Assembly: GCA_030530205.1 (NCBI GenBank)
Contig: JAUMVK010000015.1
Span: 16,493-80,492 of the forward strand
Reading direction: 5' to 3'
Origin: RGIG3701 sp030530205
GTDB taxonomy: Bacteria > Planctomycetota > Planctomycetia > Pirellulales > Thermoguttaceae
Length of the DNA stretch: 64,000 nt
This document shows positions 48,879 through 59,001 of the stretch, piece by piece (within the stretch, counting starts at the first letter, position 1; each line of letters begins with the position of its first letter). The translations under genes and the position numbers were made by a program. The notes beneath the pieces were generated by a model. The model was given only the letters and a program-made list of their open reading frames with translations, was not told the DNA's origin and did not search any database.

Positions 48879-48989
48879 ATTATCGTTTTCAATACCTGCG
48901 TGTCATCTTATATGCCAGGATACTGGTGAACGCCAAGTTCAACACTCTCCGGCGCGTAATTTCTTCCTTAAACGTCGCCAAGTTTTCTG

Positions 48990-50432
48990 TCACGTGGTTT
49001 CAGAGGGGGCTTTTCCGAACATTCCGGCACAGTAAACCACAATGCTCGTCACGACTGGCCAGAAGAGTGACGCGCTCAGTGGAGCGGCCAGGTACTCGCA
49101 AACGAAAAACGCTACGATCCCCAGGATCACCGAAAGGTTGGCGGCCACGATCCCACAGCGTTTAAAAGTGGGTAAAAGCCCAAAGATCAACGGGACGGAA
49201 ATCGGTCCGAGGAGACCCGAGAACCATTTCACCACGAGGCCAACGATCCCGCCGAAAAGCTCATGATTCAGTGAAATGGCAATTACAGCGGCAGCGAAAA
49301 GAAACGAAACGGTCCGCGCGAACCACATCGGGGTCTGGCCCTGAGCGTCAAGGAGTTTTTTGGAAAAGTGTGGCGCGATGTCACGGGAAATCACGCCAGC
49401 CACCGCGTTGCAGTCGCCCGCGATCGTCGAAATGCTGGCCGCGAACATCGAGGCGAGGACGATCCCAACGAAGCCGTGCGGTAGGAACGCAAGCGCGAGT
49501 TTCGTGTAAACCGCTTTCTGCGCCGCCGAGTCCAGTCCCGGAAAGATGATCGGCGCGGCCCACATCGGGGCGAAAATGATCAGCGGCCAAATGACGTACA
49601 GAGTGCCTGAAAGCCACGCGGTCCGCCGGGCGTGCGCGCCTGACGGGGCGGCCATAAAGCGCAGACCCGCACTCCAGTTTCCACCAGTGGTCCCGAAGAA
49701 AATCGCCAGTCCGAAGCCGATAGCGAAGAAAAGATTGCACTCTTCACTCAGCGGGGTGAAATGCCCCTGAAGCGCGTCCGTCTGCCACATCGTGAAGTAG
49801 TTTACGCCGTAGTGCGTCACGAGTTCTTTCAGCACGAAAACGAACATGAAGATCCCGCCCAAAAGCTGAACGAGAAACTGAAAAACGTCGTTTCGCGTGC
49901 TGGCGAAGAAACCGCCCAGTGTATTGTAGATCAGGGTCACGGTGCCGGTCAGCAGAACGCCGTACACGAACGAAAGCCCCGTAAATCCCTGAAGGATCAA
50001 CGCCATGGCGACGGTTTTCCCGGCCAGGTCGAGGAGCTTCAGAAAAACGCCGGACCAGACGATGATTTGCTGCGTGCTCAGACCGTAGCGGATGGTCAGG
50101 TACTCGGTGGGGGACTGGACGCCGAACTTTTCGCGGATTTCCGACCATTTCGGGGCGATGAGCCAGCCGCAAATGAAGCAGGAAATGGCAAAACCGAGCG
50201 CCCACCAGACGTAAGTCGAAAAACCGTCCCGGTAGTTATACATGGCCCAGGCGGTGAAAATGACCGCGCTGTAGCCACCGACGTGATGCGAGATCCCGCC
50301 GATCCACCAAGGCAGTTTTCCGCCGCCAACGAAAAAGTCACCACTCTGGCGGACCCTGAAAATGGAATAAACTCCGATTCCGACGAGCGTCAGGAAAAAG
50401 AAGACGATCATTAACCAATCAAGCTGGGACAT
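48990..50432 (-). CDS. Sodium:solute symporter (SSS family)
   Basis: 480 residues with about 13 membrane helices. Start with AAGGAG. SSS landmarks: the N-terminal DFFVGGGKLPWWIGGISHHVGGYSAVIFTAWAMYNYRDG (sodium-site region in TM1), YNTLGGFFASTRNDVFQFLVQLLGG and the TM8 sodium-site serines SMFAASISTIAGDCNAVAGVISRDI. It imports a sugar, sugar acid or similar solute with Na+. It is the second gene of an operon with the GH2 enzyme upstream (23-bp gap), so it most likely takes up that enzyme's product. Confidence 0.93.
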   Translation of the reverse strand: MSQLDWLMIVFFFLTLVGIGVYSIFRVRQSGDFFVGGGKLPWWIGGISHHVGGYSAVIFTAWAMYNYRDGFSTYVWWALGFAISCFICGWLIAPKWSEIREKFGVQSPTEYLTIRYGLSTQQIIVWSGVFLKLLDLAGKTVAMALILQGFTGLSFVYGVLLTGTVTLIYNTLGGFFASTRNDVFQFLVQLLGGIFMFVFVLKELVTHYGVNYFTMWQTDALQGHFTPLSEECNLFFAIGFGLAIFFGTTGGNWSAGLRFMAAPSGAHARRTAWLSGTLYVIWPLIIFAPMWAAPIIFPGLDSAAQKAVYTKLALAFLPHGFVGIVLASMFAASISTIAGDCNAVAGVISRDIAPHFSKKLLDAQGQTPMWFARTVSFLFAAAVIAISLNHELFGGIVGLVVKWFSGLLGPISVPLIFGLLPTFKRCGIVAANLSVILGIVAFFVCEYLAAPLSASLFWPVVTSIVVYCAGMFGKAPSETT

Positions 50433-50455
50433 TTAAAAAACTCCTTTAAAAATCT

Positions 50456-53400
50456 TTATTCTTTCTCTTCAAAACTCCTGAGCGTGTTCAGGGCGAACCA
50501 CCGGTTGCTTCCGCTTCCAAGGGATTTCACAGTAATTTGAGCCGTACCATTAGGAAGAAGCGAAGTGGTTGGGATCGTCAGGCTGAACCGGCCGAGAAAA
50601 TCCTCGCCGTGCGATTCGATCTTCACGACGTCAAAACGCAGCGTGACGGAACCATCGGTGGACTTCCACTCCGCGCTTTTCGCGTTGGGTTCCGGAAGGT
50701 CAAAACGCAGAACCGCTTGGCCATTCACCGAGAGTTCAAAACCTTCGGTGACCGGTTGAGTGATCCAGCCCAAACCGCCGGCGAAAAGGAACGTCGTGGT
50801 CTCCGCATTCGGCGTGGCGGTCGGGTTGGTCTGCCAGGAAACCAGGTTTCCGGCTTCTGTTTGCCTCGCGATGAACAACGTGGTGTTAGGAGAATAGTAC
50901 GACAGCCCGGAAGTTGCACGCGGTGAACTGATCACCTTCCGAAAACCAAGCGACATGCCCGGGGGAAGTGATTTCTCCGGCGCGAGAAATTCGACTGGCC
51001 ACGATGGAAGCGTTTCTTTTGCGGAAACGGGATAAAGCATTTCCCGCACCAGCCAGGCATTGAGTGGGTTCTTCAGGGCTCCTTCGGAAAAATGATTCAG
51101 GCCGGAAACCGTAAGAAGGCCGGAACCAACGCGGACCCGGAAGACCAGCGGCGTATTCTGGACCAGCACGAGGCTTGGCAGGGCGCGGATCAACGTCTGC
51201 GGCGCGGTCGGGGCCGATTCTACCTTAAATTTATTCGCTCCGTCCAAAAGTTCACACCACGCGCCGTCGCACCAGTGGTCCCGCGTCACGGAGTCGGTCA
51301 GCGAGTCCGAATAAACGAACGTTCCGCAGTGGTTTTGAGCTTCCGAGTCACCGGCCTTCCACCACGTTTGCTTGTATGTGATCGGGATGGATTCCAGCCG
51401 CTCCAGGTCGCCCAGCAGGACACACCTCGCGCCTCGTTTCACCGCGCTCGCAACGTCCGCATCGAGCCAGCTCACGATGTAAACCGCGTTGGCTGGAAGC
51501 TCTTTGCCCTGCGTTTTGTCAGAGTCCGGAATTGACTGGAGGTTCCAGTCAGGGATGGCGTATTTAACCATCTCGTCGGCATAAATCGCCGGGGCGATCG
51601 ATGCGTCCGGCCGGATCTCCGCCGGGAAGAACCAGCTGGTCCAGACGTTCTGATTGATCTGGGTGGTTTTCGCCCCTTCATTCGGCACGTTGGCGGTCAG
51701 CGAAACGGTGATTTTTACCTGCTCGGGCTTTTCCAGCGCCGGGACCGGAAACGCGACCTCGCCGATGGACGAGACTTCACCGATCGGCGCGTCTTTTACC
51801 GGGAATTTTCGGGTTTCTTTCCGGTCGCCGAGCGAGATTTCGGCAGTGAACTCGCCGTTGATCGGAGCCTCCGAGAAATTGGAAACGAGGAATTTCAGCT
51901 CCATCGTCTCGCCGGAACGGTACGTGCGTTCCAGACCGTCCGCCAAAAGGACGACCGGCGCGTTGACCATCCGGACTTCTTCGGGCCGGACCGATTTGGG
52001 ACGGAAGAAAAGGTCCACCAGCCCGTTCGAGGTGGTCCAGTAGTCCTGGATCAGCCACCAGTGGTAGCCGGAAATCATCGGGTTTTTACGGAGGCTTTCA
52101 AGCCCCGATTTGTGCAGGAAGAAGTACAAACGCTCCGACGCGAGCGCCCACGCTTCCGCCTCGTTCAGGAGGCCCAGCTCCTCGAGTTTCGCCTTTCCGT
52201 CAACCATCCAGAACGGTTTGAACGCGGTCCCTTCGAAAAGGTCGATCTGGTCCGGCCGAGAAAACGTGAGGTAATTCCCCATTTCGTGCGCGATCACGGG
52301 CTTTCCGAGGTCTTCCAGTTCGAATTTCTTCAGGTTCGTGACCGGATTGGACCACTCGTCGAACAAAACCGAGAGGAGGTCGATCGTATCGCGTCCCGCT
52401 CTCGCGGATTTCGGCCAGTCGCCGTCCAGGTCCATAAACGGCCGGGTGGGATCCAGACGTTTTGCAGTCTCCCACGACTGTTTTCTCAGGGGCATTTCAT
52501 CCCACGGCGACCCCGCCATGTTCAGCTCGTTCCCGAAAACCCACGCGAAAATGCTCGGGTGGTTTCGGTACTCGCGGAGCACCTGGTCGAAACGCTCGAT
52601 CATCGTCGCACACGCGACTTCCGGCGGAAGGTTTTCCGGGTTTCCGTTCTTCCAGAGGTTCCCCCAGCCCGGGAGCTGCCCAGGGTAACCGATCAGAAAT
52701 TCCGCGTTGGGGAGCATGCCGATCTCGTCGCACGCCTCGTAATATTCGTGCGGGAGGATCGTGCTGTGGTGGCGCACGTGGTTGAATCCGAACGATTTGA
52801 TGATCCGTAGCCGGCGCAAGTACATTTCCTTGTCGCACGACATCGAATACTCGACCGGGTAAATGTGATCGTCGCCGTAACCGCGCAGGAAGAAGCGTTT
52901 CCCGTTGAGGAAGATCTTCGACCCGTCGAAACGGATCTCGCGCATCCCGAAGCGGGTTTCCAGCGAGTCGGTTACCTGGCCGTCTTTCAGGAGCGTGACA
53001 CGGGCGACGTAGAGATTCGGCGAATCGGGCGTCCAGAGTTTCGCGCCAGGAATGGGGACCGTGACCGAGGCGTTTTCCTGAATGGGACGCACCACGGAAG
53101 CTTTTGCCTCTTGAGCCGTGGGCCACTCAAAGACTTCCACCTTCACGGAGTCCGCCTGACGCCCGCCGACCAGGTCAAATTCGACGGCGATTTCCGACTT
53201 CTGAACGTCCGGTTTGATGAAAACGTCCTTCAAATACTGCGCCGGTCGGGCCTCAAGCCGCGCGTGGCCCCAAATTCCGCCCCAGACGATCAGCATGTAG
53301 TCGTTCAACTGCGCCGCGCCGAGCAAGGGGTCGATCCCCCACCGCTGGCGGGAGTCCACGTCGATTTCCAACACTGCGTTCTTCCCCGGCTCCAGTGCGT

Positions 53401-53806
53401 CGGTGAGGTCCCATTCATGCGAGCCGATGCAACCGATCGCCTCCTTGCCAACCTGCTCCCCATTCACACGGACCGTCGCGTAGCGTGAAATACCGGTCAA
53501 AACCAGAAAAACGGACCGGCCTTTCCACGATTCCGGCACGGAAACGACCCGGCGGTAGTGCCCCACGCCGATGTAATTGAACCGGACCTTCTCGTTTTCT
53601 GGCCCGAAGCCCTGATTGTTCCAGATCCCCGGGACCTGAATTTTCCCGGTCTGCGTAGCGTAGGAACCGTCGGCGTACGAGTCGGTCGCAAAGTCCCACT
53701 CACCGTCGAGCGAAACGATTTCACGGGCCGAAAGCGGGGCACTCCAGACGCAAAAAGCGAAAAGAATCAAGGGGAGGAAAGTCAAGCAGCGAAATGAACG
53801 TTTCAT
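50456..53806 (-). CDS. Exported family GH2 glycoside hydrolase
   Basis: 1116 residues; start at MKRSFRCLTFLPLILFAFCVW with AAAGGAT upstream, giving a signal peptide cut near APLSARE. GH2 layout: a sugar-binding jelly roll (SLDGEWDFATDSYADG, VPGIWNNQGFG), an Ig-like domain, then a TIM barrel. The acid/base is E427 in WVFGNELNMAG and the nucleophile E508 in PVIAHEMGNY. YSMSCDKEMYLRRLRIIKSFGFNHVRHHS is the conserved barrel entry. About 350 further residues form extra beta domains. It is beta-galactosidase- or beta-glucuronidase-like, but the specificity is undetermined; HEMGNY differs from the usual E-x-G contexts of characterised galactosidases. First gene of the operon with the sodium symporter. 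Confidence 0.92.
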   Translation of the reverse strand: MKRSFRCLTFLPLILFAFCVWSAPLSAREIVSLDGEWDFATDSYADGSYATQTGKIQVPGIWNNQGFGPENEKVRFNYIGVGHYRRVVSVPESWKGRSVFLVLTGISRYATVRVNGEQVGKEAIGCIGSHEWDLTDALEPGKNAVLEIDVDSRQRWGIDPLLGAAQLNDYMLIVWGGIWGHARLEARPAQYLKDVFIKPDVQKSEIAVEFDLVGGRQADSVKVEVFEWPTAQEAKASVVRPIQENASVTVPIPGAKLWTPDSPNLYVARVTLLKDGQVTDSLETRFGMREIRFDGSKIFLNGKRFFLRGYGDDHIYPVEYSMSCDKEMYLRRLRIIKSFGFNHVRHHSTILPHEYYEACDEIGMLPNAEFLIGYPGQLPGWGNLWKNGNPENLPPEVACATMIERFDQVLREYRNHPSIFAWVFGNELNMAGSPWDEMPLRKQSWETAKRLDPTRPFMDLDGDWPKSARAGRDTIDLLSVLFDEWSNPVTNLKKFELEDLGKPVIAHEMGNYLTFSRPDQIDLFEGTAFKPFWMVDGKAKLEELGLLNEAEAWALASERLYFFLHKSGLESLRKNPMISGYHWWLIQDYWTTSNGLVDLFFRPKSVRPEEVRMVNAPVVLLADGLERTYRSGETMELKFLVSNFSEAPINGEFTAEISLGDRKETRKFPVKDAPIGEVSSIGEVAFPVPALEKPEQVKITVSLTANVPNEGAKTTQINQNVWTSWFFPAEIRPDASIAPAIYADEMVKYAIPDWNLQSIPDSDKTQGKELPANAVYIVSWLDADVASAVKRGARCVLLGDLERLESIPITYKQTWWKAGDSEAQNHCGTFVYSDSLTDSVTRDHWCDGAWCELLDGANKFKVESAPTAPQTLIRALPSLVLVQNTPLVFRVRVGSGLLTVSGLNHFSEGALKNPLNAWLVREMLYPVSAKETLPSWPVEFLAPEKSLPPGMSLGFRKVISSPRATSGLSYYSPNTTLFIARQTEAGNLVSWQTNPTATPNAETTTFLFAGGLGWITQPVTEGFELSVNGQAVLRFDLPEPNAKSAEWKSTDGSVTLRFDVVKIESHGEDFLGRFSLTIPTTSLLPNGTAQITVKSLGSGSNRWFALNTLRSFEEKE

Positions 53807-53864
53807 TTTTTTATCCTTTGAATCAATTAATTCAGTCAAAAGCGCCAAGTCCCGTGAAGGATTC

Positions 53865-54296
53865 AGCCGAAAAAGGCCCCGCGGATGAAGCGGATGCGGG
53901 CGGATTTAACGGATTGGTTTTAAGGAGTTTTAAAAAACTCCCATTCCAAACGCCAAGCCCGTCTCACTTCCAGCCTTTCATTTAAACACGGATTTTCACG
54001 AATTTAATGGATTAAAAGGATTTGGTTTTCCTTGATTCAAAACCTGGAAGAAGACGCGAAATTTCCTTTAAATAATCCGTGAAAATCCTTTTAATCCGTG
54101 GAAATCCGTGTTTAAATTGAGGTTTGAACCAAGCCATGCTCACTCTTGGGAAAAGAGTTTGAAGTTTTTGAAAATTCCTTTTAAAAATCTGCTTAAATCA
54201 GCAATCATCCGCCTGATCTGCGCTCCTGAAATGGTTGGGGGGCGTGGCGATCTGGACGTGAATTTGGGAACGGTCCCATTTTCACCCTTTTTCTTT
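53865..54296. repeat. ACGGATT palindromic element, copy 7, long form
   Basis: Core 53981-54117. The left flank has AAGGCCCCGCGGAT (53871-53885) and AAGGAGTTTTAAAAAACTCCC; the right flank has GAGGTTTGAACCAAGCC and ends with GGACGTGAATTTGGGAACGG...CCCATTTTCACCC, which is homologous to the left end of the 45920 copy. The right part overlaps the 3' end of the next minus-strand gene by a few codons. A plus-strand open frame through it is a by-product. Confidence 0.8.
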
Positions 54297-55235
54297 TGCC
54301 ACTTCGTCTTTGGTTTCCTCGATCCATTTTTTCGAGTATTCCACGGCTTCCAGCCCTTTGTTGCAGAGCGGCGTACAGTGGAAAATCGTCCCTTCGATCT
54401 CGCCTTTGCGGAAAAGCTCAAGCGCGAAATCGAGCTGGTACTTCATGAACTCCAGATCGATCGGCTGCTTGCCGCCGAAGTCCCACATGTAGAGGCCCAA
54501 AAGCGTGCGTTTGTTCGGGCACATTTCACGGAACGTCCGGAAGTTTTCGCGCAGCTTCATCACGTCTTTCCCGGTCCAAGTCCAGAACGACGTGACCTCT
54601 GCCTGGTTGAGCATCGGCACGATCGATGGCCGGAGCTGGTGCGAGTAAAGCACGATCGCCAGGTCCACCGCGTTGGGTCGGTCGGCCTGCGGTTTCAGTT
54701 CTTCATGGAGCGCGCGGATCTCGTCGTAAGAAAGAAGGGCCGGGCACGTGGCGATCTCGCCCGTCTCGGTCTGAACCTTCAGATCTTCACCGCCGTGGAA
54801 GAAATCGTCGAGGTAAACCCCCGTCAGGTTCGGCATTTCGTTAAAGAGCGAAAACACGTAATTCTTCTGACTCTCGTACGAGTCGTGCGACCCCATGGCG
54901 ATCGTCCATGCGATCCGCTTCACGTCGCGGAACTGCGCCCGGTATTCCGCGTCCGGATGGCCGGGGCGAATCACGCAGACGTTGGGAATATTCATGTACC
55001 TGATCGCTTCCGCCATCGTAATTTTGGGACTGAGCGGAATATTGTAAACGCCGTTAGGGCCGTCATACTGACCTGAATCGTGGCCCCACATCCAGTGGCG
55101 GTCGGCGAATTTGGCCTCGTAGGGGATCCGTCCCCCGCCGGTCGTCGCCACTGCCCGGGAGACGAGAAGGTTGGAGCAAAGAGTCAGGCCGAGCCCGAAG
55201 CCGGCCGTGGTTTGAAGAAAGTTTCTGCGATTCAT
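54282..55235 (-). CDS. Tat-exported TIM-barrel-like protein, unknown function
   Basis: 317 residues, AAGGAG upstream. A classic twin-arginine signal, MNRRNFLQTTAGFGLGLTLCSNLL, predicts folded export. The mature part has alternating strands and helices with AWTIAMGSHDSYESQKNYVFSLFNEMPNL, GVYLDDFFHGGEDL (an acidic pair at a barrel strand end), LSYDEIRALHEEL, VTSFWTWTGKDV and LLGLYMWDFGG. This looks like a glycosidase-type TIM barrel, but I recognise no numbered family. The last codons run into the end of the long repeat element. The gene is alone. Confidence 0.72.
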   Translation of the reverse strand: MNRRNFLQTTAGFGLGLTLCSNLLVSRAVATTGGGRIPYEAKFADRHWMWGHDSGQYDGPNGVYNIPLSPKITMAEAIRYMNIPNVCVIRPGHPDAEYRAQFRDVKRIAWTIAMGSHDSYESQKNYVFSLFNEMPNLTGVYLDDFFHGGEDLKVQTETGEIATCPALLSYDEIRALHEELKPQADRPNAVDLAIVLYSHQLRPSIVPMLNQAEVTSFWTWTGKDVMKLRENFRTFREMCPNKRTLLGLYMWDFGGKQPIDLEFMKYQLDFALELFRKGEIEGTIFHCTPLCNKGLEAVEYSKKWIEETKDEVAKEKG

Positions 55236-55358
55236 AATTTCTCCTTTAGAAGGGGTGGGAGGAAGGAAAGGTTTCAGGAATGACGAAATTTAAGGGGAAG
55301 GAAGGGGCTAAATTTTAATTGGTGAAGCCTTCGGAAACGACAAGCCTTTCGCGGACGA

Positions 55359-56570
55359 TTAGCGAAACACGAAAATTCCAATCACAGGGATCAGAATAAA
55401 CACGCAAACGCCCCATAGGATCACGTACACGCGATGCTTGCCCAGGATCGGGCAGAGCCATTCCGTCAGGAAAACCGGAAACCGCAGGGCCGAGATCGGG
55501 TACAAAAGCCCGACGCCGATCGCGTTGAACAGAAAATGCACGAGCGCGATCGCCATCGCTGGAAGTCCTGCAGGAGTCCCAAGGAAAGCCAGAGCCGCCA
55601 AAATGCCCGTAATTGGCGTTCCAAGTTTCGCACCGAGAATGAGCGGGTAAGCCGTCCGAATCTTCAAAATGTTCGACGCCACAAGAGGAACCACCAACGA
55701 TGTGGTGATCCCGGACGATTGAATGATCATCGTGACGATCCAGCCGATAAAAAGGCCGAGGAACCCGTTTTTGGAAAGGACCGCGTTGATCCACTCCTCC
55801 ACTTTGTCCGCCATCAGGATCTTCATGTTTTTGGTCATGTTGACCAGAGCAAAAAACAAAATGCCAAGCCCCAAAATTCCCATCAGGATCGCGCAGGCGG
55901 TATTGGGAAAGTGCATGAGATCGATCAACAGGAAACGGTCCAGCTTTACGGGCGCTTCCACCAGTACTGGAATCGGGTTGCACAGCCAGGAGCCAGACAT
56001 TTCGGCCGCTGCAGTTCCAGCCGATCCAGCCGCTTCTGCCGCAGAACCTCCAAACTGGACCAGCAACCCCGCAAGCCACATCGCGGTACGGCTCATAAAG
56101 TGGAAGGAAAATTCCAGCGAGAGACAAACCGTCGCGGTGATGATGCTGTACCAGTCCTGGATAAAAGGAACACCGTACCCAAGGACGAACGCTTTTTTAT
56201 TCGTGATGTTTCCCAGGGAAACCACCATGCTCGTGATGGATGCTCCGATATTCGCGCCAATGACGACCGGCACGGCGTGCTCGATTGGGATGACATTCAT
56301 CGCGACCAGTGCCACCACGAGACTGGTCGTGGCTGAGGAACTGTTCATCAGAGCCGTGGCGAAAATCCCGACGCAAAGGCCGACGAAAGGGTTTCTCATA
56401 CCGGAAAATAAAGCATCAACGGACGTCTTATACTCATTCCGAAGCAAATCCGTAGAAGCGCCGAACATTTTGACGGCGCACAGGAAAAGGTAAATCAGAA
56501 AGAGGAAAAGCAGGGACCTCAGCCAGATTTCCCACCGGCTTAGTGCACTTGAGTCAGCGTGATTACTCAT
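55359..56570 (-). CDS. Na/Pi cotransporter-family protein
   Basis: 403 residues with 8-10 membrane helices in the inverted-repeat layout of the PF02690 family. The two QSS-type signature repeats are MNSSSATTSLVVALVAMNV and IQSSGITTSLVVPLVASNI, each followed by GANIGASITS / GAKLGTPITG. Between them lies a Gly/Ala-rich loop (about 175-195). It probably mediates Na+-coupled phosphate or other anion transport. There is no C-terminal PhoU domain, unlike YjbB-type members. A strong promoter is predicted at 56626-56654. Confidence 0.9.
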   Translation of the reverse strand: MSNHADSSALSRWEIWLRSLLFLFLIYLFLCAVKMFGASTDLLRNEYKTSVDALFSGMRNPFVGLCVGIFATALMNSSSATTSLVVALVAMNVIPIEHAVPVVIGANIGASITSMVVSLGNITNKKAFVLGYGVPFIQDWYSIITATVCLSLEFSFHFMSRTAMWLAGLLVQFGGSAAEAAGSAGTAAAEMSGSWLCNPIPVLVEAPVKLDRFLLIDLMHFPNTACAILMGILGLGILFFALVNMTKNMKILMADKVEEWINAVLSKNGFLGLFIGWIVTMIIQSSGITTSLVVPLVASNILKIRTAYPLILGAKLGTPITGILAALAFLGTPAGLPAMAIALVHFLFNAIGVGLLYPISALRFPVFLTEWLCPILGKHRVYVILWGVCVFILIPVIGIFVFR

Positions 56571-56625
56571 AATTTCCGGACGCGAAACGGACGCCCTCCC
56601 TAAAGTTCAATTCACATACGATTTA

Positions 56626-56660
56626 ATTATAACAAAAAAGAACATAAAAAACAAGGGGGG
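56626..56660 (-). promoter_or_regulatory. Predicted promoter of the Na/Pi gene
   Basis: Minus strand TTGTTT (56654-56649), a 17-bp spacer and perfect TATAAT (56631-56626). Six C (56660-56655) immediately precede the -35 box. Confidence 0.6.
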
Positions 56661-56671
56661 ATTCTTTTCAC

Positions 56672-57967
56672 CTACGGTGCCAAAAAAACGTTAAGCCAGT
56701 TCATCACCGTACTCCCCGGCAAAGGGGCGGCAGTTTCGGAAAGATTAGTCGTTTCCAAAACCAGTTCTTTACATTTTCCCAGTTTCACCAGTATCAGTTC
56801 AGGTTCGTCATCCTGTCCCAGGATCCGTTCCTCAGCCACCTCGCCGTCCACCAGGATCCTGCATTTCACTCTTTGATCGGTCTCTGAATTGCCTGAATCG
56901 GCCAGAACGGGCAGAACTCCAAGCACCTGGAAATCCCCCTCAAGATTCCACTTCAGGGTCGTTCCCGCCTGTACCCCCAATCCGTGACGCCAGATTTTCC
57001 CGAGCGAGTGGAGACGTGTTCCATCTGGTTCCGCATTTGCCCGCCAGGAAGGCAAAAGCTCTGGCCCATGGTTCTTCACCTCCGCAGGCGCCAAATCATC
57101 GAGCCAGCGGCGTTCCGCGATTTTTTCGGCCGCTGAAGTAAGTGACTCGTTAAAAAATTTCTGGGATTTCTGGGGTGATTCGATGTAAACGATCTGCTCG
57201 GGTGGGATTTCCTGAAAATTGAATCGTTTTTCTCCCGTCTGAAATCGAATGAGTGAACCATCCGCAAGCCCAAACCAGAAAAACTTCTGAGGAGTACTGG
57301 AGGACACCGACTTGAGATGCAGCGACCCGGAAAAAAACAGAGCGGCCAGTTGTTCCATTGCAACACGAATCGGGCGCGGGGCCGGAATCAGTTCTTCCGA
57401 AACGTTTGAAACCAGCTCCCGGGTCTGAAACATCACCGTATCTTCCTGAAAAGTTAAAAATTCTCCGGCAATTCTCTCGCCGGTCTTGAAAACCAGAACG
57501 TCCTCCTCAAAATGAGAATCGTGGAGTTCCGTTAAAAAACGTTCCTGTGTATCTGTTGGGACGCCAGAGAAAATGATTCCCGCCGCGTCGTCCAAAGGAA
57601 AAGTCAGTGTTCCAAGATTAAGAGTTTCCCACTCGATCGATTCGGACTGGTCCTTGTTCTTCATTCTGGGCAGTCCGCCAATCCAGGAACTTCCATCGGT
57701 CAAAACAAGTGTAAAATCAGTTAAAGAAAGTTCCGCGGGTGCGCCCCAGCAAAGAAATGAGGAAAGCTCAAAAGGGAAACTTTTGCCCTGACGCTGGAAA
57801 AACATCTGCTCCGATTCGGGGGCCCATTTTTCAAACGTTACGCCCGGGGTCATTCCAGCCGCTGTAAAAAAAGTTCCCGTGGCTTGTTCATCCTGCGCCG
57901 ATGCCCCAAGGGACAAAACGAAAACCGAAAGCAGCACACAAAAAATAATATAAAATAATTTTCCCAT
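56672..57967 (-). CDS. Exported NPCBM-domain protein
   Basis: 431 residues with a signal peptide MGKLFYIIFCVLLSVFVLSLGASAQ. The middle region (about 75-270) has beta-rich repeats such as VFKTGERIAGEFLTFQEDTVMF and WFGLADGSLIRFQTGEKRF, a pattern common in planctomycete surface proteins. The C-terminal 140 residues form an NPCBM/NEW2 jelly roll: LHSLGKIWRHGLGVQAGTTLKWNLEG, FQVLGVLPVLADSG, CRILVDGEVAEERILG and LILVKLGKCKELVLETTN. This module binds terminal sugars in glycosidases; here it has no catalytic partner in the same chain. The role is probably glycan binding outside the cytoplasm. Confidence 0.82.
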   Translation of the reverse strand: MGKLFYIIFCVLLSVFVLSLGASAQDEQATGTFFTAAGMTPGVTFEKWAPESEQMFFQRQGKSFPFELSSFLCWGAPAELSLTDFTLVLTDGSSWIGGLPRMKNKDQSESIEWETLNLGTLTFPLDDAAGIIFSGVPTDTQERFLTELHDSHFEEDVLVFKTGERIAGEFLTFQEDTVMFQTRELVSNVSEELIPAPRPIRVAMEQLAALFFSGSLHLKSVSSSTPQKFFWFGLADGSLIRFQTGEKRFNFQEIPPEQIVYIESPQKSQKFFNESLTSAAEKIAERRWLDDLAPAEVKNHGPELLPSWRANAEPDGTRLHSLGKIWRHGLGVQAGTTLKWNLEGDFQVLGVLPVLADSGNSETDQRVKCRILVDGEVAEERILGQDDEPELILVKLGKCKELVLETTNLSETAAPLPGSTVMNWLNVFLAP

Positions 57968-57992
57968 TTTCTTCTTTTTTTCAGAGGAATGG

Positions 57993-58020
57993 TTGCAATT
58001 TTTGATCAGTGGGTTATAAT
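57993..58020 (+). promoter_or_regulatory. Predicted promoter of the coiled-coil gene
   Basis: TTGCAA (57993-57998), a 16-bp spacer and TATAAT (58015-58020). The leader is about 130 nt. Confidence 0.5.
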
Positions 58021-58155
58021 ATTTTCGGGTATGGGATGCGGGACGAACACGCTTCCCACAAAAAATTTTACCTCAATCTTCGAAATTTTCAACCCTTTCC
58101 AGAAGATTTTCAAGAAATTTTTATTCATTTCCTTAACTTTCCACGGAATACGAAA

Positions 58156-58911
58156 ATGCGCGCTTTACTTTCACAAATCATCGTCATTATAGTTCTGCTT
58201 CTCGTGAGTTTTGCTCTGCTTAAAGATTGGGGTTCGGGAGATTTAAAAGAACTTGGACGTCTTAAGGCTGAAGTAGAAAATTTAAACTCGAAAAACACGG
58301 AACTTCAACAGATCAACGAAAAACTTGAATCTGAAAATGACAAATTAAAACTCGCGAATCAGTTTTTGAAAACCGATCGCAGAACGGCCAGAATTGAAGT
58401 TCTGGAACAAAAGACTGATCAAGGGACCGCAGATCAACCCCCACGTGTTCTCGAAACGAAAATCCGTTTCACCGAGTTCAACCCGGTAACCGGAGCGATG
58501 GTTGGGAAACCGCAAGAATTTACCGTGGCTGGTGACATGATTTACGTTGAGACTCTGGTCGTTAAATTCGAGGACATTTTCGTTGAAGAGCCAGACCTTT
58601 TGAAAGATCATTCTCTCGTTTCGTTCCAGCGGATATTTGGAGAAAAACAGTCTCCGTCTGAAGGCTTCCGCATTGATGCCGAAGCGCGGATCCCATCTGT
58701 TTATTCCAGCGGGAACGAAAATGAAGAAGCCATGGCCATGGAAAAGAAAATCTGGGAAAATTTCTGGGCGATTTCCAACAGTCCTGAACGTCAGAAGGAA
58801 CTGGGAATACGCGCGATTCATGGCGAGGCGCCTTTCCAGCGTCTGGAACCCGGCAGGATCTACAACCTGCAGCTTCGGGCCAGTGATGGTCTCTCTTTTA
58901 AAATTGAATGA
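58156..58911 (+). CDS. Membrane-anchored coiled-coil protein, unknown function
   Basis: 251 residues from ATG 58156; an upstream in-frame ATG (58009) would place the start within the -10 region, so it is rejected. One N-terminal membrane helix (ALLSQIIVIIVLLLVSFALL) is followed by a heptad coiled coil with regular Leu/Asn (about 30-75: ELGRLKAEVENLNSKNTELQ, INEKLESENDKLKLANQFLK). The C-terminal 170 residues are beta-rich (VLETKIRFTEFNPVTG, IYVETLVVKFEDIFVEEPDL, EPGRIYNLQLRASDG) without a known family. The layout resembles FtsB/FtsL-like or tether proteins. It is probably an envelope-facing structural component. Confidence 0.72.
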   Translation: MRALLSQIIVIIVLLLVSFALLKDWGSGDLKELGRLKAEVENLNSKNTELQQINEKLESENDKLKLANQFLKTDRRTARIEVLEQKTDQGTADQPPRVLETKIRFTEFNPVTGAMVGKPQEFTVAGDMIYVETLVVKFEDIFVEEPDLLKDHSLVSFQRIFGEKQSPSEGFRIDAEARIPSVYSSGNENEEAMAMEKKIWENFWAISNSPERQKELGIRAIHGEAPFQRLEPGRIYNLQLRASDGLSFKIE

Positions 58912-59001
58912 GGCACTCCTTTTCAAAAAAAGGAAACCTGATATAATAGAATCCTGTATTTGTGCATGATTCCTCATTTAATGTTTTAAAAGGAAAAAGA
59001 A